NCBI RefSeq assembly: GCF_041262165.1
Contig: NZ_JBGCBY010000008.1
Span: forward strand, 186,001-250,000
Origin: Streptacidiphilus sp041262165
GTDB lineage: Bacteria > Actinomycetota > Actinomycetes > Streptomycetales > Streptomycetaceae
Reading direction: 5' to 3'
Length of the DNA stretch: 64,000 nt
Shown: in pieces, positions 8,419 through 15,903 of the stretch
Layout: every line of letters starts with the position of its first letter
Position numbering within the stretch: the stretch's first letter is position 1
Made by a program: the position numbers and the translations under genes
The notes under the pieces: model-generated
Database searches by the model: none
The model's input: only the letters and a program-made list of their open reading frames with translations
What the model was told of the DNA's origin: nothing

Positions 8419-9855
8419 ATGCAGAGCAGCGCACCCCGAACGCAGCTTCCCCACGTCGTGATCGTCGGTGGCGGCATCGCCGGGCTCGCCGCCGCGGCCA
8501 GGCTCGCCGGTGCCGACGGCGCCGTCCCGAGCGCCCGGGTCACCCTGGTCGAGGCGGACACCAGACTCGGCGGCAAGCTCCACGCAGGCCGGATCGAAGG
8601 CATCCCGGTCGACCTCGGTGCGGAGTCGATGCTCGCCCGCCGGCCCGAGGGCGTCGCCCTGGCCCGCGCCGTCGGCCTCGGCGAGGCGCTGCAGCCGCCG
8701 GCGACCGCCAAGGCCGCGATCTGGACCAGGGGCGAGCTGCGCCCCATGCCCACCGGCCACCTCATGGGCGTCCCCGGCGACCTGGACGCGCTCGCCGCCT
8801 CCGGGGTGATCTCCGCCGAGGGCATGGCCAGGATCGCCCAGGACCTGGTCCTGCCGGCCACCGAGGTCGGGGACGACATCGCCGTGGGCGCGTACGTCGC
8901 CGCCAGGCTCGGCCGCGAGGTCGTGGACCGACTGGTCGAACCGCTGCTCGGCGGCGTCTACGCCGGGCACGCCGACGAGATCTCACTGCGGGCGGCGGTG
9001 CCCCAGCTGCTGGGCGTGGCCAGGAGCGGCGGGTCGCTGATCGAGGGCGTCCGCGCCCTCCAGGCGGCCGCCCCGGCCAACCCCGCCCCCGTCTTCCAGG
9101 GCATCGACGGCGGCATCGGGCGGCTGCCGCTCGCCGTCGCCGACGCCTGCCGGGCGGCCGGAGTCACCCTGCGCCTCGGCGCCGGAGCGGACGCGCTGCG
9201 CCGGACCCCCCAGGGCTGGGCGCTCCAGGTCGGGGACGAGCGGCTGGACGCGGACGCCGTGGTCCTCGCCGTACCCGCGCCGGTCGCCGCCGGACTGCTC
9301 AGCGTCGAGGCCCCTGCCGCGGCCGCCGAGCTGGCCGCCGTCGAGTACGCGAGCATGGCGCTGGTCACGCTGGCCTTCCGGCGCTCCGAGCTTGGCGCGC
9401 TCGCGGGCAGCGGCTTCCTGGTGCCGCCCGTGGACGGACGCTCCGTCAAGGCGTCCACCTTCTCCAGCAACAAGTGGGGCTGGCTGGCCGAGGCTGCCCC
9501 CGACAGCTTCGTGCTGCGCACCTCGGTGGGCCGCCACCGCGAGGAGCAGGACCTCGACCTCGACGACGCCGAGCTGGTCGCCCGCTCGCTGCGCGACCTG
9601 CGCGCGGCGGCGGGCGTCACCGCCGTCCCGTACGCGAGCACCGTCAGCCGCTGGCGCGGCGGACTGCCGCAGTATCCGGTCGGACACCTCGACCGGGTGG
9701 CCAGGATCGAGAAACTGGTCGCCGAGCTGCCGGGCCTGGCGCTGTGCGGGGCGGCCTACCAGGGCGTCGGTATCCCCGCCTGCATCGGCAGCGGCTGGCG
9801 GGCGGCGGACCTGGTGCAGGGGGCACTCCACACGGAAGGGACAATGAACGCATGA
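8419..9855 (+). CDS. hemY: Coproporphyrinogen III oxidase / protoporphyrinogen oxidase family flavoprotein
   Basis: This 478-residue flavoprotein has the FAD-binding motif VVIVGGGIAGLAAAARL at the N-terminus, LVEADTRLGGKL at strand 2, and a C-terminal FAD loop with GLALCGAAYQGVGIPACIGSG. It oxidises the porphyrinogen ring. Because hemQ follows directly, the substrate is expected to be coproporphyrinogen III (CgoX activity) rather than protoporphyrinogen. The ATG at 8419 is chosen for GGAAGAG 8 nt upstream; an in-frame GTG lies at 8410. The stop codon overlaps the hemQ ATG. Confidence 0.92.
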   Translation: MQSSAPRTQLPHVVIVGGGIAGLAAAARLAGADGAVPSARVTLVEADTRLGGKLHAGRIEGIPVDLGAESMLARRPEGVALARAVGLGEALQPPATAKAAIWTRGELRPMPTGHLMGVPGDLDALAASGVISAEGMARIAQDLVLPATEVGDDIAVGAYVAARLGREVVDRLVEPLLGGVYAGHADEISLRAAVPQLLGVARSGGSLIEGVRALQAAAPANPAPVFQGIDGGIGRLPLAVADACRAAGVTLRLGAGADALRRTPQGWALQVGDERLDADAVVLAVPAPVAAGLLSVEAPAAAAELAAVEYASMALVTLAFRRSELGALAGSGFLVPPVDGRSVKASTFSSNKWGWLAEAAPDSFVLRTSVGRHREEQDLDLDDAELVARSLRDLRAAAGVTAVPYASTVSRWRGGLPQYPVGHLDRVARIEKLVAELPGLALCGAAYQGVGIPACIGSGWRAADLVQGALHTEGTMNA

Positions 9856-10556
9856 CGGAGAGCACCGAAACCAAGAAGAAGGCACGCGACCTCAACCAGG
9901 TCATCCGCTACACCCTGTGGTCCGTGTTCCGGCTCAAGGACGTACTGCCGGACGACCGCAGCGCCCACGCCGCCGAGGTCGAGGAGCTGTTCGCGCAGCT
10001 CGCCGAGAAGGACGTGACCGTCCGCGGTACCTACGACGTCTCGGGGCTGCGCGCCGACGCCGACCTGATGATCTGGTGGCACGCCGAGAACAGCGACGAC
10101 CTGCAGGAGGCGTACAACCGCTTCCGCCGCACCCGGCTCGGCCGGGCGCTGGAGCCGGTCTGGTCGAACATGGCCCTGCACCGCCCTGCCGAGTTCAACA
10201 AGTCGCACATCCCGGCGTTCCTCGCCGACGAGACCCCGCGCGACTACGTCTGCGTCTACCCCTTCGTCCGCTCCTACGAGTGGTACCTGCTGGAGGACGC
10301 CGAGCGCCGGCGCCTGCTCTCCGAGCACGGTCAGCTCGCCCGGGGCTACCCCGACGTCCGGGCCAACACCGTCGCCTCGTTCGCACTGGGCGACTACGAG
10401 TGGCTGCTGGCGTTCGAGGCGAACGACCTCTACCGGATCGTGGACCTGATGCGGGACCTGCGTGCGTCCGAGACTCGGCTGCACGTCCGCGAGGAGGTCC
10501 CCTTCTTCACCGGCCGCCGCAAGCCGCTCACCGAGCTGCTGGCGGGACTGGCGTAG
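9852..10556 (+). CDS. hemQ: Coproheme decarboxylase (chlorite-dismutase-like haem synthase)
   Basis: The 234-residue protein belongs to the chlorite dismutase-like family and carries out the last step of the coproporphyrin route, oxidative decarboxylation of coproheme to haem b. Family features include YTLWSVFRL at the start, the conserved segment YPFVRSYEWYLL with the reactive tyrosine region, and SEHGQLARGY containing the likely proximal histidine. The gene overlaps the hemY stop by 4 nt (ATGA), so the two steps are co-translated. hemE lies 2 kb upstream on the same strand, separated by the oppositely oriented DUF4349 gene. Confidence 0.94.
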   Translation: MTESTETKKKARDLNQVIRYTLWSVFRLKDVLPDDRSAHAAEVEELFAQLAEKDVTVRGTYDVSGLRADADLMIWWHAENSDDLQEAYNRFRRTRLGRALEPVWSNMALHRPAEFNKSHIPAFLADETPRDYVCVYPFVRSYEWYLLEDAERRRLLSEHGQLARGYPDVRANTVASFALGDYEWLLAFEANDLYRIVDLMRDLRASETRLHVREEVPFFTGRRKPLTELLAGLA

Positions 10557-10577
10557 CGCGGTTCGCCGGGCGGCGGC

Positions 10578-11030
10578 TCAGAAGCCGTGGTGGTGGTGAC
10601 CGCCGCCCAGGTCGGTCGGCGTCGAACGGTCGGAGAAGAGCGAGGGCATCTCGCTCATCGTCGGCGCGGTCCGCGCCACCACGGGCGGCCTGACGGTCGG
10701 CCCCGGCAGCGTGTTGGCGACGATCGAGACCACGATTCCGCCGACGAACAGCACCAGCGGCCACAGTAGCGGCGGGTACGGCGCGGTGGGGGTGCCCTGG
10801 ATGCCCGCGTCGGCCCACTGGATCGTCGCGGCGGCGCCCAGGACCAGGGTCAGCATCAGTGCGGCCGACATCAGCCGGTTGGCCGTTCGCCTGCGTCTCG
10901 CCGCGGCGGAGAGCCAGGCCTCCGGCGCCTGCGGCCAGGGCCGGCTCCGTGCCGCGCTCCACAACTGGTTGACCGAGGCCAGGCCCACTACCGCGCCGGA
11001 CGTCGTGAACTCTGGGTCGAGGCTCAACAC
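10578..11030 (-). CDS. Small two-helix membrane protein of unknown function
   Basis: The 150-residue protein has a soluble N-terminus, two predicted membrane helices (LMSAALMLTLVLGAAATIQWA and PPLLWPLVLFVGGIVVSIVA) and a short tail ending in a His-rich run (GGGHHHHGF). I do not recognise a family. A strong GGAGGT at 11033-11038 lies only 2 nt from the GTG at 11030 but 5 nt from the next codon, TTG at 11027, so TTG may be the real start. It converges with hemQ with only 21 bp between stops. Confidence 0.7.
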   Translation of the reverse strand: MLSLDPEFTTSGAVVGLASVNQLWSAARSRPWPQAPEAWLSAAARRRRTANRLMSAALMLTLVLGAAATIQWADAGIQGTPTAPYPPLLWPLVLFVGGIVVSIVANTLPGPTVRPPVVARTAPTMSEMPSLFSDRSTPTDLGGGHHHHGF

Positions 11031-11336
11031 GCACCTCCAAAAGCCGGAGGAGCCGGGTCCCCCGCACCCGGCTCCATGAAGCTGAGCATGGCTCGCAGTC
11101 GTTCGCTCGGGAAGACTCGACCCCTATTTCCAGAGCTAGATTTGAGCTTTCCAGGGGTCTCGTGTGCGACTTGCTCCCTTAGGCCCCTTTCGCGTCACCC
11201 CTACTCCGACCGCCGCCCGCGCAGGACGCGCTCGGCAGCGACAGGAAGTCCGATGTGGCCCCGGACGGCCTACTGCACCCCGCAACTCCCGTGCGGCAAC
11301 GCCCCCTGCGGCCTGCGCTGACCGGGGGCCGGCGCC
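11031..11336. other. Intergenic region upstream of the membrane-protein gene
   Basis: About 300 bp hold no convincing gene. Short plus-strand ORFs exist but lack ribosome sites and family features; one would end in a 22-codon Cys-containing peptide (MWPRTAYCTPQLPCGNAPCG). The ribosome site and promoter of the minus-strand gene must lie at the left end. I see no clear terminator. Confidence 0.5.
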
Positions 11337-11744
11337 TCACTCGCCTGCGGGACGCAGCTTCAGCGAGATGCTGTTGATGCAGTAGCGCTGGTCGGTGGGG
11401 GTGTCGTAGCCCTCACCCTCGAAGACGTGGCCCAGGTGCGAGCCGCACTTGGCGCAGCGGACCTCGACTCGGCGCATGCCCATGGTGGTGTCCTCGATGT
11501 ACTGGACCCGGTCCTCGGCCAGCGGCGAGAAGTAGGAGGGCCAGCCGCAGTGGCTGTCGAACTTGGTCTCCGAGCTGAACAGTTCGTTGCCGCAGGCCCG
11601 GCAGGAGTAGACGCCGACGGTCTTGGTGTCGGTGTACTCGCCGACACCCGGGCGCTCGGTGCCGGCCTTGCGCAGGACGGCGTACTCCTGCGGGGTGAGC
11701 TGCTCGCGCCACTCCGCGTCGGACTTCTCGATCTCGTAGGTCAT
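11337..11744 (-). CDS. msrB: Peptide methionine-(R)-S-oxide reductase
   Basis: The 135-residue enzyme reduces R-sulfoxides of methionine in proteins. It carries the two zinc-binding CxxC pairs (CRAC near residue 48 and CAKC near 97), the conserved HCGWPSY substrate loop, and the catalytic cysteine in QRYCINS near residue 121. The length is standard. It follows murC by only 14 nt on the same strand, so they are co-transcribed. Confidence 0.95.
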   Translation of the reverse strand: MTYEIEKSDAEWREQLTPQEYAVLRKAGTERPGVGEYTDTKTVGVYSCRACGNELFSSETKFDSHCGWPSYFSPLAEDRVQYIEDTTMGMRRVEVRCAKCGSHLGHVFEGEGYDTPTDQRYCINSISLKLRPAGE

Positions 11745-11758
11745 GGCCGGCCTGCCTT

Positions 11759-13189
11759 TCAGTCGAGGGGCGCGGGCGGGGCGAGCCGGGCGAGGATCTC
11801 CGGACCGAGGAAGGTCACGTCGCCGGCTCCCATGGTGAGAACAAGGTCGCCCTCCTTGGCGATTCCCGCGACCAGATCGGGCACGTCGGCCAGCGAGTGG
11901 GCAGGGGTCACGTCGGCGCCGTGGCTGCGGGCGGCGTCGATGACCAGGTCGCTGGTGATCCCGGGGACCGGGTCCTCGCGGGCCGCGTAGATGTCGAGGA
12001 CCACGACCGCGTCCGCTCGCGAGAGCGCCTCGCCCATCTCCGCCCCGAGCTGCTGGGTGCGGCTGAACAGGTGCGGCTGGAAGACGACCAGGACCCGGCC
12101 GTCTCCCGAAGCCTCGGTGATGGCCTCCAGGTCGGCGGCGATCTCGGTGGGGTGGTGCGCGTAGGAGTCGATGACCTGGACGCCTCGCGCCTCGCCCTTG
12201 AGCTGCAGCCGGCGGCGGACCCCCTGGTAGCTGCCCAGGGCCTGGGCGAGCTCGGCGGCGGGCACGCCGAGAGCGATCCCGGCGGCCAGGGCGGCGACGG
12301 CGTTGTGGGCGTAGTGGCGCCCCGGGACGGAGACGGTGAAGCTGAGCTCGCGGCCCTCGTGCAGGACGGTCACCTCGCTGGTCATACCCTGCGCGGTGAT
12401 CCGGACGATGCGCAGCGCGGCGTCCTCGGACTCGCCGACGGTCACCACGTTGAGCTCGGTGCGGTCGGAGACCCGGCCGGTCAGCTCGCGCGCGCCGGGG
12501 TGGTCGATGTCGACAACGAGCGTGCCGCCGGGGACGATCCGGCCGACAAAGGTCTCGAAGGACTCGTAGATCTCGTCCATGGACGCGTAGTTGGCGTGGT
12601 GGTCCAGCTCCACGTTGAGGACGATCGAGACCTCGGGCGCGTACTTGTGGAAGCTGCGGTCGCTCTCGTCGGCCTCGGCCACGAAGATCTCGCCGGTGCC
12701 GTGGTGGGCGTTGCTGCCGGGCTCGTTGAGGTCGCCGCCGATGGCGAAGGAGGGGTCCAGGCCCAGGGCGGTGAGGCTGACCGCGAGCATGCTGGTGGTG
12801 GTGGTCTTGCCGTGGGTTCCGGCGACGGCCAGGCCGCGGTGGCCCGCCATCAACGCGGCCAGCGCGTCGGCGCGGTGGATCACCGGCAGTCCGCGTTCGC
12901 GGGCGGCGACCAGCTCGGGGTTGTCCTCACGGATGGCGCTGGAGACGACGATGCAGCTCGCGCCCCCGGGGACGTGCTCGGCCGCGTGCCCGACGTGGAC
13001 CTCCGCGCCGAGCTGCCGCAGGGCGAGCACGACCGTGGACTCCTTGGCGTCGCTGCCGGACACCTTGGCCCCGCGCACGGCGAGGATCTTGGCGAGGCCG
13101 GACATGCCCGCGCCGCCGATCCCGATGAAGTGCGGTGCGGCGAGGTCGGCGGCGCTCGCGGGGACGCTCTTCGGTGCAGGGGACGTCAC
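11759..13189 (-). CDS. murC: UDP-N-acetylmuramate-L-alanine ligase
   Basis: This Mur ligase adds L-alanine to UDP-MurNAc in the cytoplasmic phase of peptidoglycan synthesis. Visible motifs are the UDP-binding loop HFIGIGGAGMSGLAKIL, the ATP P-loop AGTHGKTTTTSML, and the central-domain segment FVAEADESDRSF; the C-terminal domain includes SYAHHPTEI. I choose GTG 13189 (476 residues) because GGGAGAG lies 6 nt upstream; a longer form could start at GTG 13228. As in other streptomycetes, murC here is not in a division-cell-wall cluster but pairs with msrB. Confidence 0.94.
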   Translation of the reverse strand: MTSPAPKSVPASAADLAAPHFIGIGGAGMSGLAKILAVRGAKVSGSDAKESTVVLALRQLGAEVHVGHAAEHVPGGASCIVVSSAIREDNPELVAARERGLPVIHRADALAALMAGHRGLAVAGTHGKTTTTSMLAVSLTALGLDPSFAIGGDLNEPGSNAHHGTGEIFVAEADESDRSFHKYAPEVSIVLNVELDHHANYASMDEIYESFETFVGRIVPGGTLVVDIDHPGARELTGRVSDRTELNVVTVGESEDAALRIVRITAQGMTSEVTVLHEGRELSFTVSVPGRHYAHNAVAALAAGIALGVPAAELAQALGSYQGVRRRLQLKGEARGVQVIDSYAHHPTEIAADLEAITEASGDGRVLVVFQPHLFSRTQQLGAEMGEALSRADAVVVLDIYAAREDPVPGITSDLVIDAARSHGADVTPAHSLADVPDLVAGIAKEGDLVLTMGAGDVTFLGPEILARLAPPAPLD

Positions 13190-13272
13190 TGGTGGCTCTC
13201 CCGGAGTCGGGGCGGGGCTGTCGAGCACGATTCTGCCAGTACCCGGGGGTCACCCCCGGACGGCGCAGCCCC

Positions 13273-13336
13273 AGTGCTCGGCCCCGGTGCTCGGACCCGG
13301 TGCTCGGACCCAGTGCTCGGACCCGGTGCTCAGTCC
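13273..13336. repeat. 13-bp tandem repeat downstream of a nucleotide-binding protein gene
   Basis: The unit GGTGCTCGGACCC is repeated about five times, two copies exact and the others with one to three changes. It spans the gap between murC and the next gene and runs into that gene's stop codon. Such short arrays arise by slippage; no function is evident. Confidence 0.85.
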
Positions 13337-13797
13337 TGCTGCGCGAAGAGCTGCAGGACCGGTACCCCGACCTTGTGCCGCGCCTGCGAGGCCCAGTCGC
13401 GGTGGAACAGTCCCTCGATCCAGTGCGGCGCGGCCAGCACGATGACCTCGTCCGCCTTGACGTTCTCGACCAGCGCCTGCAGGTCCTGCAGCGGGTTCTC
13501 CTCGATCACCCGGCCGGAGGCCTCCGCGCCGGCCGCCCGCAGCTGCCGCAGCGTGTGGTCCAGGCCGGCCGCGGCCGCGCTGAGGGCGTCCGCACCATGG
13601 GGTTCGTCATGTTCACGGGTGGCGCGGTCCAGGTAGCCGAAGGCCACGTCGTCGACGGCGCGCAGGAACTCGTCCTGCTTGCCCCGCGGCTGCATCAGGA
13701 CGTGGAAGGCGACCTGCTCCTCACCGTGGAGCGTGGTGATCAGCTCGATGTCGGCGTCCGAGAGAGCCTTCTCGATCAAAAGTACGGTCGTGTACAC
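13330..13797 (-). CDS. Universal-stress-like alpha/beta protein of unknown function
   Basis: The 155-residue protein starts at GTG 13797 (VYTTVLLIEKALSDADIELI), preceded by AGAAGGGA. It has an alternating strand-helix pattern ending in EVIVLAAPHWIEGLFHRDWASQARHKVGVPVLQLFA, which resembles the nucleotide-binding end of universal stress proteins. Some databases label such streptomycete proteins indole-3-glycerol phosphate synthase, but I see no barrel motifs that support this. It lies upstream of murC on the same strand. Confidence 0.7.
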   Translation of the reverse strand: MYTTVLLIEKALSDADIELITTLHGEEQVAFHVLMQPRGKQDEFLRAVDDVAFGYLDRATREHDEPHGADALSAAAAGLDHTLRQLRAAGAEASGRVIEENPLQDLQALVENVKADEVIVLAAPHWIEGLFHRDWASQARHKVGVPVLQLFAQQD

Positions 13798-13893
13798 GCG
13801 CGTCCCTTCTCGTTCCGGAGTCCCCGGCACCGCTGAATTCCATACTGCCCGGTAGGGAAGGAATAGACCTGTTACGCGGACGATGCGCTTCCG

Positions 13894-14661
13894 CTAGACG
13901 GCAGTCTTCACGCTACGGGCGTAGCGCGCAAAGAGGAAACCTTTCTCCTCAAGCAGCGATACGAGTTCGAGCCGCTTCGCAGGGGCGGCCGGTCCGTTGG
14001 CGATCCGGGGCGCGTCCCCGGAGGCCAGCAGCGGCGCCAGCGAGAGGCACAGTTCGTCCAGCACGCCCGCCGCTGCCAACTGCCCCAGCAGGCGCGGGCC
14101 GCCCTCGGTGAGCAACCTGGTCCAGCCGCGCTCGACCAGCACCGCCACCATCGCCGCCGGGTCGACCCGGTCCTCTCCGGCCAGTACGACCTCGGCGACC
14201 TGCCCGGCCGCCTTCAGCGCCTCGGTCGGTGCGTTCGCGCAGGTGATGACGACCGTCGGCACCAGCGCTTCGGTGAACAGCGGCGAAGTCAGGTCCAGGT
14301 CGAGGCGGCTGGTGACCACGGCGATCGCGGGCGCGGGGGTCTGGCCGCGTGCGGCCCGCGCCGCCGCGAAGTCGGCCCGTGCGCGGGCCGGCCGGTAGCC
14401 CTCGGCCCGAACGGTCTGCGCACCCACCAGCACCACGTCGGCCAGGGCGCGCAGCACGCCGAAGATCCGCTTGTCGGCCTCCGAGGACAGCCCCTCGGAC
14501 AGGCCGTCGAGGCGCGCCGCCCCGTCCAGGCTGGAGACCATGTTGGCGCGCAGCCAGGGCTGCCCGCGGTCGGTGGCCTCGGGGTAGGCATAGGCCTCCG
14601 CCAGCCCCTCCAGCGTGGTGAGGTCTGTCACATCGGACGATTCAGGCAGTAGTCGACGCAT
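13894..14661 (-). CDS. RibD C-terminal domain (pyrimidine reductase / DHFR-like) protein
   Basis: The 255-residue protein is a stand-alone RibD-C reductase fold. It has NMVSSLDGAARLDG and VVLVGAQTVRAEGYRPAR near the N-terminus and the NADPH-binding LTEGGPRLLGQLAAAGVLDELCLSLAPLL at the C-terminal half. It lacks the deaminase domain of bifunctional RibD, so a role in riboflavin synthesis is possible but not shown; no rib genes are adjacent. It is divergent from zapE with only 45 bp between the start codons. Confidence 0.8.
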   Translation of the reverse strand: MRRLLPESSDVTDLTTLEGLAEAYAYPEATDRGQPWLRANMVSSLDGAARLDGLSEGLSSEADKRIFGVLRALADVVLVGAQTVRAEGYRPARARADFAAARAARGQTPAPAIAVVTSRLDLDLTSPLFTEALVPTVVITCANAPTEALKAAGQVAEVVLAGEDRVDPAAMVAVLVERGWTRLLTEGGPRLLGQLAAAGVLDELCLSLAPLLASGDAPRIANGPAAPAKRLELVSLLEEKGFLFARYARSVKTAV

Positions 14662-14706
14662 AGTCGGGAGTCTTCCACGCGGAGGCGGACCGTATTCTTG
14701 GGAGCT

Positions 14707-15810
14707 GTGCCTGCCGTTGAACTGCCCGCCGACGAGCTTTCCGTGAAGCGTCCCGCCGAGTCCACAGTGCTCACCGGACGGCGCCCCGTGGTGCCCGCCG
14801 ACCGGATGGTCGCCGAGATGGTGCCGCCGCCGCGGTTCCGCAGCGCGCGGTTCAGCACCTACCTACCGGACCCGACCCAGCCCAGCCAGACCGAGGCGGT
14901 CCGTGTCCTGGAGTCCTTCGCCGCCACCCTGGGCACGCCGGAGGTGGCCAGGAAGCGCTGGTTCGGCCGCTCCGCTCCCGTGCCGGCCGGCCCCGGAGGC
15001 GTCTACCTCGACGGCGGCTACGGCGTCGGCAAGACCCACCTGCTGGCCTCGCTCTGGCACTCGGCCCCCGGCCCCAAGGCGTTCGGCACTTTCGTGGAGC
15101 TGACCAACCTCGTCGGCGCGCTCGGCTTCCCGCAGGCGGTGCAGGCCCTGTCCGGGCACAAGCTGCTCTGCATCGACGAGTTCGAGCTGGACGACCCCGG
15201 CGACACGGTACTGGTCTCCACCCTGCTGAGCCGGCTCGCCGAGGCAGGCGTCAAGCTCGCGGCGACCTCCAACACCCTGCCCGGCAAGCTGGGCGAGGGC
15301 CGCTTCGCCGCCGCGGACTTCCTGCGCGAGATACAGGGCCTGTCCGCGCGCTTCCGCAGCGTGCGGATCGACGGCCAGGACTACCGCCACCGGGGCCTGC
15401 CCGAGGCTCCGCCCCCCTACACCGGGGACCAGGTCGCGGCGGTGGCGGCGCGGTTGGGCGGACGCGCGTCGCTGGACGGCTTCGAGGCGCTGCTGGACCA
15501 CCTCGCCGTGGTCCACCCCAGCCGGTACGGGGCGCTGCTCGACGGGGTCGAGGCGGTCTGCCTCAGCGACGTGTGCCCGGTGCAGGACCAGAGCACCGCG
15601 CTGCGTCTGGTCGTCCTGGCGGACCGGATGTACGACCGGGAACTGCCGGTGGTCGCCTCCGGAATGCCCTTCGACCGAATATTCAGCGACGAGATGCTCA
15701 ACGGCGGCTACCGCAAGAAGTACCTGCGGGCCGTCTCCCGGCTGGTGGCCCTGGCCCGGGACAGCGGCCGGGTCGCCGCTCCGGTTCCGGCGCCCGCTCC
15801 CGGTTCCTGA
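14707..15810 (+). CDS. zapE: ZapE/AFG1-like ATPase
   Basis: The 367-residue AAA-type ATPase has a Walker A loop in YLDGGYGVGKTHLLASLWH and a Walker B in LLCIDEFELDDPGDT, followed by AATSNTLPGKLGEGRF (sensor region). This is the AFG1/ZapE signature; in Gram-negative bacteria ZapE influences FtsZ ring stability, while its actinobacterial job is not established. The N-terminal 50 residues are a variable extension. I place the start at GTG 14707. TATTCT at 14693-14698 lies 8 nt before it, consistent with a leaderless message. Confidence 0.85.
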   Translation: MPAVELPADELSVKRPAESTVLTGRRPVVPADRMVAEMVPPPRFRSARFSTYLPDPTQPSQTEAVRVLESFAATLGTPEVARKRWFGRSAPVPAGPGGVYLDGGYGVGKTHLLASLWHSAPGPKAFGTFVELTNLVGALGFPQAVQALSGHKLLCIDEFELDDPGDTVLVSTLLSRLAEAGVKLAATSNTLPGKLGEGRFAAADFLREIQGLSARFRSVRIDGQDYRHRGLPEAPPPYTGDQVAAVAARLGGRASLDGFEALLDHLAVVHPSRYGALLDGVEAVCLSDVCPVQDQSTALRLVVLADRMYDRELPVVASGMPFDRIFSDEMLNGGYRKKYLRAVSRLVALARDSGRVAAPVPAPAPGS

Positions 15811-15873
15811 CAGGCGCTGCGGACGGTCCTGACGGGCAGGTCCTCACGGGCACTGCGCCCGATCGGGATCGGA

Positions 15874-15896
15874 TTGTCAGTGGCGGGTCGTACGGT
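15874..15896 (+). promoter_or_regulatory. RecA-NDp (PafBC-type) DNA-damage promoter of uvrB
   Basis: The sequence is TTGTCAGTGGC-N6-TACGGT. The first 11 bases match the RecA-independent damage promoter consensus of mycobacteria exactly, the N6 spacing is exact, and the -10 fits the TANNNT pattern. The GTG start of uvrB follows 7 nt after the -10, so the transcript should be leaderless. Confidence 0.85.
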
Positions 15897-15903
15897 TGGT
15901 TGC

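Noticed and set aside
11076..11321. Short plus-strand ORFs upstream of msrB
   Set aside because: No ribosome site, no family resemblance, and no codon-position bias beyond background.
13330..13797. Annotation as indole-3-glycerol phosphate synthase
   Set aside because: At 155 residues with no TIM-barrel or catalytic motif it cannot be that enzyme; a universal-stress-like fold fits better.
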